A stretch of 64,000 bases of DNA, taken from contig CAJNOL010000889.1 in NCBI GenBank assembly GCA_905250125.1, positions 1 through 64,000 of the forward strand. Direction: 5' to 3'. Of the stretch, positions 24,627 through 37,026 are shown one piece after another (position 1 is the stretch's first letter; each line of letters starts with the position of its first letter). Both the position numbers and the translations under genes were made by a program. Origin of the DNA: Rotaria sordida. Lineage: Eukaryota; Rotifera; Eurotatoria; Philodinida; Philodinidae. The notes beneath the pieces were generated by a model. That model was not told the DNA's origin, made no database searches, and saw only the letters and a list, made by a program, of their open reading frames with translations.

Positions 24627-26084
24627 CTTATCGAATCAGCGTGGATGTTAAATGTTGAGTGAAATATCATGATGATTGCACAAGTAGTGGCAAATAGCGT
24701 CAATAATTAATGGTGTTTGTAAAAACAAAGCATACGTCTGAAAATCTCTCATGCTATCGCGTCACCGTCAGTGTGCGTTACGTCTGAGACGCTTGATGTG
24801 AGTTCGGCAGCATGTATCCATGCATACACCTCGTACGCATTACCGAACATCTCTCACGTAGCCTTGGAACTTGGGTGTAGGTGAGGGTGTGGTGATTTAA
24901 CGATTCAAAAATATGAATTCGCAAGTTTACAACTGACAAATGTCCGATTCTCATCAAAAGTCACACCTCCAAATATTGAGATCACGATTTCGTATCGTAC
25001 AATAAGGATCTCGGATAATGCTGAATATATTGATTAGGACCATGAAAACTTTGCTAGCGATTAGAAGTTAAATTTCATCTAAATTAAACATTTTCTACCT
25101 TGAAATTTGAAATTCAGTTTTCTAGACTGAGAAGATTAGTGAATGAGGATGTGAATGCGACTGAAAGATTTGTTATAAAGAGAAAGTGGCACTCGTGGTA
25201 CGATCCATACTACAGATGATCGTCCGAAGCGCGTAAGTCAGTGTAAGAAGAAGGCTACGGGCTAGTGGCTGGATGTAGCTGGGTTTTAACTGTCACATTG
25301 ACTATTGGATTTCATCTGAGAATTTTAGTAGGATGTATGATATAAGATGTGGTGCTATGGTTTAGGGCATAGAGTACAGAGAGTTGGTTTCAGATGTGAA
25401 TCTTTTTAGCAAAACTCTACAGACTCAAGAATGCTGAAGCAAACTGGGGACGCAAAAATCTAAATAACTGTGATGGGAGCATGAATTACGGACCTCTAAT
25501 TGAACCCTTTGCGATAACAGATTGTGAGAGTTTTTGAGAAGTTCTATTTGTGCCACTTTCTTAAAGATTAGTTAGAGACAACCAATATTGCTGTCTCATA
25601 TTGAAGGTCGATCAAGTTAATTCAAAAGAGTAGATAATGGATGAAGTTCTGACAGGAGTTTACCTAAATGAAACTTTCGTAATCACAAGCAGACAAAAAC
25701 AGACGCGCTACTAACAAACTTCGACAGACTGTTACCTGTGCAGAAGCGTTGTATTTTGTCCTTCGGCTTGTTACTTGTTTAAGTCAATATTTTTCTTAGC
25801 CTGTCGTGCTTTTTTTTTCTTCGTTCTCCATTTATGTCAACAGAAAAAATACTGTTTGTCATAGTTTTGTTAAAGAAAGAGGTATAGAAATTTCAGCGAA
25901 AGAGTCTACCATACAGCAACATCTAAAGCTTCGTTTGAGTAGATACCTCTTATGAAAAGAATGACTGACAAGAGGCACGCAATCTATCTCGAAACGAGCC
26001 TCCTTCGATGAAAATCATTAAATTGATTTGAATTCAAAGTTGAACAGGCAGAATCAAACAAGGATATAGATGTATGATTTCGTT

Positions 26085-26215
26085 GTGGGTGCCGGCTTCA
26101 GTGTGGTTGCATGAATACGAATAATGTGTGCGTGGGTGATTGTATTTGTGATGGCGAGAGACGAATAAAGTCATCTCACATTTATACTCACATCCCACAC
26201 CCACACCCTTCTTGA
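26085..26215. repeat. Telomere-like G/T tract with inverted C/A partner
   Basis: TGTGGGTGCC, CAGTGTGG and GTGCGTGGGTG motifs on the left face CATCCCACACCCACACCC on the right, so the stretch can fold back on itself. It is part of the dispersed GTGGGT-like family. Confidence 0.5.
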
Positions 26216-26288
26216 AGCGTACTATTTGCCCATTGATTGGACAATATCTATCCACTCCTTTTTTAGACATAAACGTACCAAAATGTAA

Positions 26289-26750
26289 TTTTCACCATCT
26301 AGTAGAGTCCATCGAATTGCACTTGGAACAATGAATACCATTAGTAAAACATTCTGTTGAGCGAATCGGTCGAAAAAATATCGGGCCAAAAATGGACTTG
26401 GGCTGGTATATTGGCGTTTCGTCGATAAAGAAGCATGCTATCGAGATGCGTTTTGCAGCATTATATAGAACTCGACGAATTGTTATTGGAACAGCAATAG
26501 TTCACTTGGAACAGGTTCTAGCTGAATCGGTCCAAAAAATTACTGTTTTTGAGAATTTAGCTAATGGGAGAGAAGTGAGTATTTAAAATTTTTTTCGACT
26601 ATTGTAAGAAGTATGGGGAAACGGTTTTCACTATCTGATAGAGCACGTCAAGTTCTACTAGGAACGGCTGAAGACAGAATTGGAAGGAGTCCCTTGGCGA
26701 GTCGATCCTAAAAAGAAGTCGAATATGGACCTAAGATATGCTACATGAGA
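26289..26750. repeat. Degenerate tandem repeat, unit about 165 bp
   Basis: Related blocks begin at about 26289, 26451 and 26624 (TTTTCACCATCTAGTAGAG, TTTTGCAGCATTATATAGAA and TTTTCACTATCTGATAGAG). Each is followed by an AATTG..TTGGAAC-like motif and later by CGGTC/CGATC..AAAAA. Spacings are 162 and 173 bases. The open frame that crosses it (26392-26586) is probably a by-product. Confidence 0.45.
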
Positions 26751-28743
26751 AATGCTAATTTCGTGCAATTAAAAAATCAGATGCTCAAGAGAAGGGCTGC
26801 ATACACGTGCATTATTGTCAACAACTACATTATCTCATAATGAAAGGTCGTCGAAGAACTCTTTTTCCAAAAATGGAAATGTGAAATAGAAAAGAAAAGT
26901 TTTTCAAAATTTTACCTAGAAGTCGAATTAAAAGGGTCCTCTGAAAACTTTGTATACTCGAATACAATAGAAGTCTCCACGTCTTCTAATGTAGAAGGAA
27001 ATTGAGTCACTTTTATAATGCATCTGTCAGTGACCGGCAACGGTCAATTTTTTGAGACCCCATCAGACTCAACAACAGACAAGTATTTTTGTTTAACGCA
27101 TTCAGTCTGATGTAACCCACGGTGAATCACACTATATTTTAAGAAGAAACTGCATAGAAAACTGCTTCCTTATACCTTTTACTTAGGCAGGAGGTTACAC
27201 ATAATGTATTACCTGCTCTGTCTTCAGTATTTTTTGAGTTCTTTATTCCTTAGCATGATGCTTCTCGTTAAAACAATCAAGGTATACGTACCTCAACGTC
27301 ATAAAGGGAGTTTTACAATAGAGAAAAAACGAAAGGGAAGAATAGAATTAGCAAGAGAACTGGTGAACTAGTGAATGTAATAGCGAATGACTGCAAGAAG
27401 AGAAGCACCGACACATACATATATAAGTATGTTGGAGAGTACCAAATATGATGTAAACGAGTATATTATTGGGAAAAGTCTAATATAATATAGAACATAT
27501 GATAACATACTGGGAAAAACTCAATACGTCATGTTGGTAAAAACTAGTATGTGATGCATAGATATAACTGTCCATCTAATATACCAATCAGAAAAGAGGA
27601 AACAACGAGCCAGCACAGAATGAAAAGGACAACGAATCCGCACAAAAATGAATCTGCTAGAGCTATTCAGTAATAAAACTGAATCGCGCTGAATGTATTA
27701 AACTAATTCGAAGTTGTTCACATAAAACAATTGTCATCTCATTTGAACTATTGATAGTATCCGTTTCAAAATATAGTTCAGTTAGTTTCGAGATACATAA
27801 CTCGAAAATGGAAAGAACTGCTCACCTGCAGTCTATGATGTTGAAAGGAGAACACAAGCAAGAGGAAGAAAGCAAATTTGGACTTTATTTAATTTTGAGC
27901 TTTTTACGTATGACACCGATGGTTTTGAAGCTGGATTAGATTTTCGTAGGCTTCATAGTGTTTTATGCAACGTTGAAAAACTTGCGAAGGTGTGAGTGTG
28001 AGATTGAGTCTTTTTTTCAATATTATCCATATCCACTCCCACCTACACCATAACAACTCTAATCATACCACCTTACAGATGTCCATCGTCGATTAAACAA
28101 ATACATGCATTGAATGATTATATTAAATGGTGTATATTCGAATGAATGATCATTTGTATTAATTTCAATTCATTCTAACCAAAATTCAACAGAATTCTCT
28201 TATTAGAAGAGCTCAAACGTAGATTGATCATTGTGTCAACAATCATCAGCTATAGTATTTAGCATTTTGACTATTTATTCTTCAACAACGGGTTACATGG
28301 CAATGATAAAATACGATTACTCGTATAATTTCTCATATGTTAACAACAATGACCATAGATATGACCCAGGTTTAAATCATTTTAGATGGAAGTTTTCGTT
28401 GTGTTTTGGCTAGAACAATTTGAAACTAAACAAAAACTGTTGATTCAGAAATTGAAAGAGGCAATACGGAAGATGTCGTACTGGGAATTTTAAAAACTCA
28501 TTTTAACAGAGTATCAAACCAGAAATATTTTTCATAATAATTTTACATACGATCTAACTTGAAAGATGAAGTTTCAAGAGTGCCAAGATCTATGTTCTTT
28601 TATTTTTCATTATCAGACTTTGACCTTTTTTCTTTGTTATCTCAACATGTTGACGAGTAGCCTATCGCGTTTGTTCTTATCATTTTGCTTTGAAAAAGCT
28701 CGACTTCAGTAGTGACGTTTACTTTTATTTGCAGTGTAGAACT

Positions 28744-30495
28744 ATGTGGCTAACTCTTACATTAGTGGGCCTATGTATCTATGTTGTCTACCATTTAATC
28801 CAATTCTGGATCATCAAACCATGGCGTGTACATAGAGATTTATCGTCTCAAGGTGTGCCGGGAAGATATATACCGATTGTAGGTGATATTCTTCGTATTC
28901 GACAAGCCGTTCTCGCAGAAAAACCATTATCGTATTCTATCGAAGCTGCAAAAGAATTCGGTGACTATTATCGCATGTCATTAGGTCCGATTCCGGGTTT
29001 CAATATCAGTGATCCATCATTGATTGTTGGAGTATTGAAGACTAATGCTCATGCATACCGAAAGTCAGTTTTTATGCAATCAATTATTGGAACATTGATC
29101 GGTACTGATAACCTTCTAACAAGTGAAAATGAGACACATACTCAATGTCGGCGATTGGTAAGTCCCGTATTTCAACGTCAAAATCTCAACTCAATGATAC
29201 CAATGATGATTGAAATAACATCAAACGTTCTCGATAAATGGGCACAATGTGCCTATACGACTGAAAACAGAATAGCCACTATTGATATTTGTGAAGAGAT
29301 GGCACTTCTAACATTGAGTATGATATGTGGTTGTGTATTTGGAAAAAATATTTCAAAGGATAAAAATATACCTGAAAAAATATATCAAAATGTAACAGTC
29401 ATACTTAAAGAACTCGAAAAACGTCTTTTTGATATGATCGCCATCCTTCCATTGATCAATCGATTACCACTTCCGAGTAAACTACGTATTGACAAATCAA
29501 TGCAAGATCTTCGCACAATTGTTGAATCTGTCATCGATGAACGAAAGAGAGGCTTGACAAAGTCTACTGCAAAAGGTTTTCATTATAATTTTAGTTGTTT
29601 TGTTTTCTTGTCTTTTCTCTACTCTAATTGAAACGTTAGGACCTGATTTACTCGATCAACTGTTGACAAAATATGGTCATGACGAAACAAATCAGGCAAC
29701 TGTTGACAAAATTTACCAAGAAACATTAACATTCAGTAAGATATAATTTTAATAATCATAGAAAATAATAAATCGGTCATATTTTCGATTTGAAGTCATT
29801 GCTGGTCATGAGACTACATCGAACTTGATGGCATGGACTTTATACAACTTGGCATGTTATCCTGAAGTTTATCGTCGTTGTCAAAATGAAATTGATTCAA
29901 TTTTAAATAATGAAGATGTAATAGATTCTTCAACACTCTCACTTCTCAATTATACAGAAGCCGTATTAAAAGAATCATTACGACTTTATCCATCAATACC
30001 TCTGTTACCTCGCACTGCAATTAAAGATAATATTCTTGTAACAAGTGATGGAAAACACATTCGGATTAGCAAAGGAACCGAAGTTATTGTCAATTTGTAT
30101 ACGCTTCATCAGTAGGACTAAATACATATACTGATTGATAGATTTTATATCTTATTTATATAAAACTACAGTTCAGAAAACCATTGGTCGGAACCGGAAA
30201 AATTTGATCCATCTCGATTTGATCAACATCAATCAGACAAGTTTTTGCCATTTTCAATTGGTTTTCGTTCTTGTATTGGACAACATTTCGCTATGTTAGA
30301 AGCTAAAATCATGTTATTAATGATTATTCGACGATTTCATATCGAACTTGTACCTGGACAAAAGCATGTTCCAGATATTGCTATCACATTAAGGTGATTT
30401 GTTTCTCACACAGATTTTTGTTCTCTCTATTGGCACACTTTTTTTTCCATTTCAGACCTAAATATGAAATGTGGATGCGAATGTCGCTACGGTGA
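28744..30495 (+). CDS. Cytochrome P450, 501 aa
   Basis: Five exons (28744-29575, 29640-29735, 29796-30111, 30172-30393, 30456-30495) join in frame to 501 residues, a normal P450 length; all introns are 60-65 bases. The N-terminus is a membrane anchor (LTLTLVGLCIYVVYHLI), so the protein should sit in the endoplasmic reticulum membrane. The oxygen-binding I helix reads IIAGHETTS (310-318). ExxR is Glu369-Arg372 in KESLRLYP. The haem loop FSIGFRSCIG places the Cys ligand at 449. The usual role is NADPH-dependent monooxygenation of lipophilic substrates; the clan was not assigned. The ATG at 28744 was chosen over earlier in-frame codons because a splice acceptor lies ten bases before it. No sign of damage. 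A C-terminal PKYEMWMRMSLR tail is short but ordinary. Confidence 0.95.
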
Positions 30496-33038
30496 TATCG
30501 ACATTCATATTATTCAACACAGCAAAACCAAGTAAAGAATATGATCAATTTTAAAAATCAATGAAATAATAAAATCAAAACTAAGATTAAGATATGATTC
30601 GTTTCTATCATAATTAGCAAATCTAAATTTCATTTGTACTTCGTGCATCTATACAAGAAGAATGTCATGAGTAAAAGGGATCTTCTGATGGAAGTATATG
30701 CTAGGTAATGTGAGACAACAACACGAAGCCAAGCCAACGTTGAAGCACACTTGAATTGGATCAATTCATCTTTAATAAAAATGAATATGTGATTTCTTGC
30801 AGAGAAGAAAATAACTTATTAGCTATCTGAGTTCATATGAGTTCTGTTTACCTGTTGTTGGCTTGTAAGCAACGACAATGGACGTTTCAGTCATGTCTTC
30901 GTGTCGCTAGCAAAACTAATCTAATTAACCTCAATTTTTAAAGAATTAGAAACAGATTGTCAATAAAGTATTTTTTTTTTCGCCATCTCATTGAACTTAA
31001 TCAATAAGACTAATGCCGAAAAGAGTCAAGAATTCTCTTTGTTCAAATGTGAATGAGACGAATCATACAGCTCATTGATTTCAGACTATCTTTAATTTAC
31101 AAGAATTGAAATTGTGCAAGAGGAATCGGTATTGATAAACTAAATCAACGGATTTTATTGAATATTGCTCAACATTATTTAAAATCGTATTATGTTTCAT
31201 ACACTAAGCCAAGGTTCATAACTGATGATGCGATAGTTGGATGTCGAGGTCAAAATGATTTATGTTTGATATTTAGTGAGAAATACAATGGATGTAAGTG
31301 GCGATATAGAGGTTTTCACTTCATCGACACTCAAATTCACATTCGAGTGGCTTGTTAGTCATTGGAGACTTGTTATACCGATATCGAACTACACGCGAAG
31401 CTAGTGTCGGGTTTTTTGAAAACAACGTTGTGCATCTTCTTGTACATTTTTGTGGATTTTAATTCTGTCTAAGCTAATGTGGATAAGAAAGATGGAGTGG
31501 CCTCAAATTTCTATGACGCTGCAAAAAGAAGTAAAGCTCGGGTGTTCGATTTCTATGTTCAGTCGACATGGTATCAGTTGTTTGAAGAGGTTTTACCTGC
31601 AATTGAAAACTCATGAAGAAAAATTGTATAAAATAGCGCTCTAACACCAACTTTCAGAAAGAAAACACTATTTTTGCGTTTAAATGCATTGTCTTTATCT
31701 GGAACATATTTTTTTCTAATTTACATGCCGCCGAAGAACATCGTTTAAACGCGTTTTTTATCCTGAACCAACTCTATTGAATATATCGTTCGAACATGTT
31801 TTTTTATGGGCTCACAGGCATTTATTTTCCAGCGTTTAAACGCATTTGTTTGACGTTCTTTCATTAGAAAAAACAAATTTTTCATAAACGCACTAAAGTG
31901 CATTTTTCAAAAATGCGTTTTCTTATCAAAAATGAGTTTTTTATATTCACATTCGTATTCTGCGTAAAAATGCCGTTTTGTAGAGTGAAGTCTGATACCG
32001 TTTGGGTCAACATTTTGTAGTATTATACTCAAAAATATATCAGTTTGATGGAGAACAAGTGTAACCTGGATAAAAAAATTTCTGGATCAAGTTTGAAAAG
32101 CTACAGACTAGATGATGTCGTAGTAACAACTCAGTTAATATTTTCCGTGCAACGATTCTGCATGCAGTACCTGGATGTAGGGTGTGCTGATGTAGGGGTA
32201 GATCTGAGTTCATTAAATAGCCGAAAAAAATCTAATCTCTTAGCTCATAACTATGTTGTCCTTGAGCACATCATTAGATAGATAATCTCGAGAAGCCTAT
32301 GAATATCTGTTACTTTCATGAAAATTTCAATTTATTATTAAAATGAAACAAAAAGTAACTATAAATCTTTCGGTCGCGAAATCTGATAAAAGATAAATGA
32401 CATCCGAGTCACTGATATGCTACATTTTTAGTTACAACCACCGCAAAAAGCTCTTTAATCTTTGAAATTTTAACTGTTCACTTTTAATACCCTCAAAATC
32501 GAACATGAGATCTATTCAATTTATCTAAGTATTGAGTTCCTATTTATTGTTTTCTATGACTTTTCTTCGTCCTCTCTAATCGTATATCTCTTATCGGAGT
32601 ATAGTAATCATCAATAATTGTCTTAAATCCATTTATTATCTTCCATCATAACTTTATATATTCAGTAATTGGTGTGTACTCACTATTAGTAGATGATGAC
32701 ATTCATAAAATGCTGATATGTAAGTTCTAGTAAATAATTCGTAATGCATCTAATACAATTTTACTAATGTCTGAAAAGTAAAGTCATCATATCGGAACAA
32801 CAAGAATAATAATGAATTAGCTGCTATAATGGAGATACTTGTTCACAATAAACCAAAAATTTGTAGGTCGAGCCTGACAAAGAAGACTCTCTTTTTCGTC
32901 TTATGTTCGATTTTCTGTCGACGTATGAAGCGCAATCATATAATTGATATTTTTAAGCATGTTCGTTTACCGGATTTGTAGACGACCCATGGATTAAGAG
33001 CCACTGAACGTTTGATAAACTGTGAATGAATCCCGATG
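30496..33038. other. Intergenic region, no gene seen
   Basis: About 2.5 kb without supported exons. It includes a cluster of GCGTTTAAACGC-like palindromes at 31676-31925 and short GGATGTAGGG-type tracts near 31287-31345 and 32170-32200. Small plus-strand frames here have no splice support and no protein-like pattern. Confidence 0.5.
31676..31925. repeat. Cluster of GCGTTTAAACGC-type palindromes
   Basis: The 12-base palindrome GCGTTTAAACGC is seen exactly at 31832-31843 and nearly at 31676-31687 (ending ATGC) and 31742-31752 (CGTTTAAACGCG). Half-sites follow at 31884-31891 (ATAAACGC) and 31913 (ATGCGTTTT). Spacing is about 65-90 bases. The function is unknown; it may be a degenerate tandem repeat or a protein-binding array. 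Confidence 0.5.
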
Positions 33039-33465
33039 TAAAAAAATTAGGGATAAAATCAGATTAAAATCGATTATAATCAGACGCTTTTAATCGATTT
33101 TTAATGATTTTTTAATTGATTTTAATCAAAAATAACCAAAAAACTAAAAATTTCATTGATTATCCGGATTAATTTCGATTATAATCAATTAAAACTCAAT
33201 GAAAAAAAAATTAATTATAATTGATGGAAACTGATAAAAACTGGCTAAAGATTTTTTGATTTATTACGAAGAAAAATCCATTAAAATTGATGTTTTTTTT
33301 TGCATAATTTTTAATCGATTATAATCAAAATTAACCCGGATAATCAATGAAATTTTTATTTTTTCGGTTATTCTTGATTAAAACCAGTTAAAAAAATGAT
33401 TAAAAATCGATTAAAAATGTATGATTATAATCGATTTCAATCTGATTTTAACTCTAATTTTTATA
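33039..33465. mobile_element. Large hairpin element (about 427 bp), MITE-like
   Basis: The left 140-150 bases, from AAAAAATTAGGGATAAAATC inward, match the reverse complement of the right end almost continuously. Shared blocks include TCAGATT.AAATCGATTATA, TTTTTAATCGATTTTTAAT, TTTCATTGATTATCCGG and TTAAT.TCGATTATAATC. The core is also rich in AATCGATT-type palindromes. No coding capacity is seen and a TA duplication is possible at the borders. It would fold into a long AT-rich stem, as expected of a foldback or mariner-type MITE; the superfamily is not certain. Confidence 0.75.
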
Positions 33466-35320
33466 GATCGGATAGTCAACTCGTGATCGCGCGGTCGCCA
33501 TATAGAAAGGAAGGCGGGCGCGGACAATGCCCATCCCTGCTAGGAAAGACCGTTACATACGTGTGTATATATGAAAACACCTTGTTTTATCCTTTCTTCA
33601 TATTTTCTATATCGAAAATTTTCTTCATAAGTATTTAATATAAAATTATGACAAGTACATATAGATATGTAGAATTTTATGTAAGATTTGGTGGCATGTT
33701 TGAAATTTCTAGTCGAACAACTTGTTCAATATCTCCAATATTTTTTTTTCGTTTTTCAACCATTGCAAATGGACGATTGAGTAGCTATTCATATAATAAA
33801 CTTTGCATCAACAACAAAATATTGTTTAGAAAACAAAATAGACAGTTTTGTAGAGAAATACATTTTCTATCAAATGAAGTGAGAAGTTGATTTAAAAATG
33901 ATTATCAAGTGTTTCAACAACAGAGCACAAAAATGACCAATAATTATGTATCACTCGTCATTATCATATGAATGTATTTCATCATTTTTGTTGCATCAAC
34001 ATGATTCCAAAGACCTCTATCATTTTTCTCTTGTATCCTCTTTTCTTTTGTCATTTTTGACAATGTATCAGTTGTATATTCAAGCTTCCTATTGATCTTC
34101 CATTTATAGAGTGTGGATGTAGATGAAAAAGAATTCCACAGACGTACTTTCAAATTTGCTTCACATAATTTGTTAATCAAGTACTAGAAACCAGCTCATC
34201 AAAATCTTATTATCACTTGATTTCTGGAAAAACATCAATCAATTCTCGAACTTTCTTCACTTGCGAGCAGAAAAAACTTATTCAAGAACTTGCTTAAAGC
34301 AATTCGTCTAGAATAAGTCAAATCCAAGCTTAAAAAAGGTTTTACAAGTCTCGATTTGAACTTGTCCATCTCTGTTGGAGATATATTCTGCATGTTCTTT
34401 AAGAATGACTGCACAAATCTAAGCTGTTATATAAACCTCAAATTAATATTACTTGTTTAGTGAGGCTGTTTTTTGTATCACAACATTTATCAGAGGTGCA
34501 CACATACACTTGTCGAACAAAAAAAATTTCGCTGCCTGTATGCTAGTCACAGTGATTTTTTTCTTTTTCGTTTCTTTTTTTTTTATTACAGATGAATGCT
34601 TTTTTTTCTCTTTGATCAGAGAAAAATTCGAGAGAAAGGAGAAAACTATTTGACACATTACAAAGATAAAAATATGTAAAATGTAATTAAAAATTGGCGA
34701 AAAATGTAACTGGCATGCAATCGTTATGCTTATTTGTCGGATTATGTGTTACTAATTGTATACGAGGTTTTTCTTGTTTTCATAACTAACTAAACTCATT
34801 CCCTTTTTATGTTATATGCAAGAGCAGAGTTTTCGATTTTGATTTTTCAATTTGTCCTGATTTTTACTCGAACATGCGCTATTTTTCGTATTTGAGTGGA
34901 CTCGTAATATACTTCTATTCAACAGAGAGCACATATAGTGGCTCTGAAAATGAGTGACCGTTTCTTGCACTACTATTTTGATTGGTTTGAAATGTTTGAA
35001 TGAATTCAACAAAACAGCTGTAATGCAGTCTATAATGTAGGTTATTGCCAGTAGTGTATATGTTATCGTTTTCAGATCGTTTGTTTTTTGTAGTTACTTT
35101 CCCATTGGAGAAATAGTACATTAGAAGTTGATGCAAAATATTTTCTTCCTATAAATATTAAATTCATATTAATGATCATATTTATGATACATTGTATAAA
35201 GTCAGTATCATTCTTTAGATATAAAAGTGGTCCATGTATTTAACAAGAGATTCGATACTAAAATTGATTATTTTTTCGATCTTAATTATCACGTTATTCA
35301 TGTTATCGAAATCACCTCAC
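33466..35320. other. Intergenic region, no convincing gene
   Basis: About 1.9 kb of mostly AT-rich DNA. A short GC-rich patch at about 33480-33560 (containing GCGCGGTCGCC and GGCGGGCGCGGAC) stands out. Overlapping small frames on both strands at 34449-34658 reflect T/A-rich low complexity, not genes. Confidence 0.5.
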
Positions 35321-35394
35321 TTTTGATGATTAATCAGTGATCTGTCGAATATCACAATAAATCGCGATTAATCGATGATTCTTCAACTAACTTC

Positions 35395-35745
35395 AAAAGT
35401 AAGAATTATTATATAAAAATAAATATCTTTTTTCTTCTATTTAAATCATGTGTTCATCTTAATAAACAGTAAGTATGATTTTATTAAAAAAGAAAACGTC
35501 TTCTTCTGTTGTATCGAAATCATCTGATCATCTTAATGAAAAATAAGTATTATTTTATAAAAATAATTTTTTTTTCTTGTCTTTAGTCCATTTGATTATC
35601 AATGTGAACATTAAGTATTAATTTATTAAGATAACTTTTTTTTTCCTTTTATTTAGATTAGTTTTAACAACAACACAAACAGTAAATATAATTTTATTAA
35701 AAAAAAAAAAAACTTATTTTGTACTATTTATTGCAGATGGTGAGA
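35395..35745. repeat. Tandem repeat of about 70-77 bp, five units
   Basis: Five units each contain a core like AGTAAGTATTATTTTATTAAAA, starting near 35398, 35469, 35545, 35612 and 35683. A T/C-rich stretch and an ATCAT.TG.TCATCTTAAT-like segment follow. Related inverted units lie in the other arm at about 37740-37935. Confidence 0.6.
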
Positions 35746-35751
35746 AAGAAA

Positions 35752-36000
35752 TCATCTCTTCCTTTGTTCACCAGAAACATGCATGAGCATGATGATAAAC
35801 GATAGTGGTATACACGTCGAGGCACCAAAATAGTCGTAGATCCAAATATTGCAATGAGGTCTGGCCATCGATAATATTACAGGGTAGCACATAAATAGGA
35901 ATACGATGGAGAAAAAAACGAAATATCTCCACATCGTTTCAATTAAATGTATTGATTTTTTTTGGTTAGTGGTAGAAGTTCGTTCAAGGTTTTCTGTCAT
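35752..36000 (-). CDS. 82-codon frame in the inverted-repeat arm (doubtful)
   Basis: The frame starts at an ATG at 36000 and contains one hydrophobic helix (YFVFFSIVFLFMCYPVILSM) followed by Cys- and aromatic-rich sequence. The equivalent stretch of the other arm (about 37500-37710) has several stop codons in the matching frame. This suggests an eroded copy or a frame open by chance. No family was recognised. Confidence 0.22.
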   Translation of the reverse strand: MTENLERTSTTNQKKSIHLIETMWRYFVFFSIVFLFMCYPVILSMARPHCNIWIYDYFGASTCIPLSFIIMLMHVSGEQRKR

Positions 36001-36100
36001 ATGGATAAGGTAAGCAAATATTGACGCTAGATATTATCGCTGGAATTATGAAAGATATTTTACCCGTTATCAAGTAAAAGAATGGATGTGTAGTGTTTTC

Positions 36101-36447
36101 ATAGATAATTTCCAGTTGTCATCTAAGAGAATAATAAGAACAAGTCCAAACGAACTTTATGAATGATTCTGGATTGATATACACAGCAAATTTTCAAAAC
36201 TAATCATTTTAAATGCTAAAATTTGTACCTCATAAATAAAACACAATTACATCCTTTTGGATATCAAAATATCAACATTCTTGCAATAATCAGTATTTCA
36301 TGGTTGAAAATTCGAAATTTTATTGTCGTTGACTTTTAAACGAAGTAGTTTTAAAAATTGTTCTATGCGCATCAATATAGAATTATTCATAAAGTTCATT
36401 TTGACTTGTTCTGATTATTCTTTCAGATGACAACTGAGAACTATCTG
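36101..36447. mobile_element. TIR element (about 346 bp) nested in the left arm
   Basis: The left end (AGATAATTTCCAGTTGTCAT onward, to about 36195) matches the reverse complement of the right end (to about 36353). Shared blocks include CAGTTGTCATCT, GAATAAT.AGAACAAGTC and GAACTTTATGAAT.ATTCT. The non-palindromic core is about 150 bases with no coding frame. The opposite arm of the surrounding palindrome lacks it, which supports an insertion. It is a typical MITE; the target duplication is not clear. Confidence 0.7.
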
Positions 36448-37026
36448 TAGAAGGCTACACATGTATTTTTTTTCCTTATATATGTCACAGTTGACATGGG
36501 AATTCAGTTGAGTTTGGAATACATGTTAATACTATGAGTCACACGATAATTAATGTTTGTTTACTATTGTATTCAACTTTTGTAATTTTACCGATTCTAA
36601 ATGATTGGTCGCACTTCTATGATTTATTTTAACATATTACATATAGAACATTTTTATTTTTAACCATTCTTATTTAGTGGGTATTGGAATTTTATGAATT
36701 TTATCCATCTCCTTATAATTAATCGATTGATGTTCGTTGCTATGGCACATTCAATCAAGAAACACATTCTATATCTGTTTGTTTTTAATTGCATAAATTT
36801 ATTTTTCATGTAAATCTCTTACAAAAAAGTGAACATTCTTAATTCCAAACTGCAATCTTACATTGATAAACTTTTTCACAATAAGTCTATCGAATAGATA
36901 ATCAACAATCTGTTTATAGTCCAATAATTACTTAATCAATCCAACATCAGATCGGCTGCTATTCTAAATAGCAAGAATCATTCCGTTTCAATTTTTTAAC
37001 AATGAATTTGCTAACACTAAACATTT

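Larger units (their letters stand above)
24627..28743. other. Intergenic region with small tandem and telomere-like repeats
   Basis: No complete gene was found in about 4.1 kb. It holds a less AT-rich inverted patch near 24760-24900, G/T-rich telomere-like tracts (24870-24895, 26085-26215, 27984-28060), a degenerate tandem repeat at about 26289-26750 and a smaller one at 27450-27550. The 3' end contains the P450 upstream region, with a likely 5'UTR splice acceptor (tatttgcag) just before the P450 start. Confidence 0.5.

Noticed and set aside
28231..28413. 60-codon frame upstream of the P450 gene
   Set aside because: No ATG at its start, no splice context and no relation to the P450; the P450 start is fixed by a splice acceptor at 28733.
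34449..34658. Overlapping frames on both strands
   Set aside because: Both are driven by poly-A/T runs; neither has splice borders or protein-like composition.
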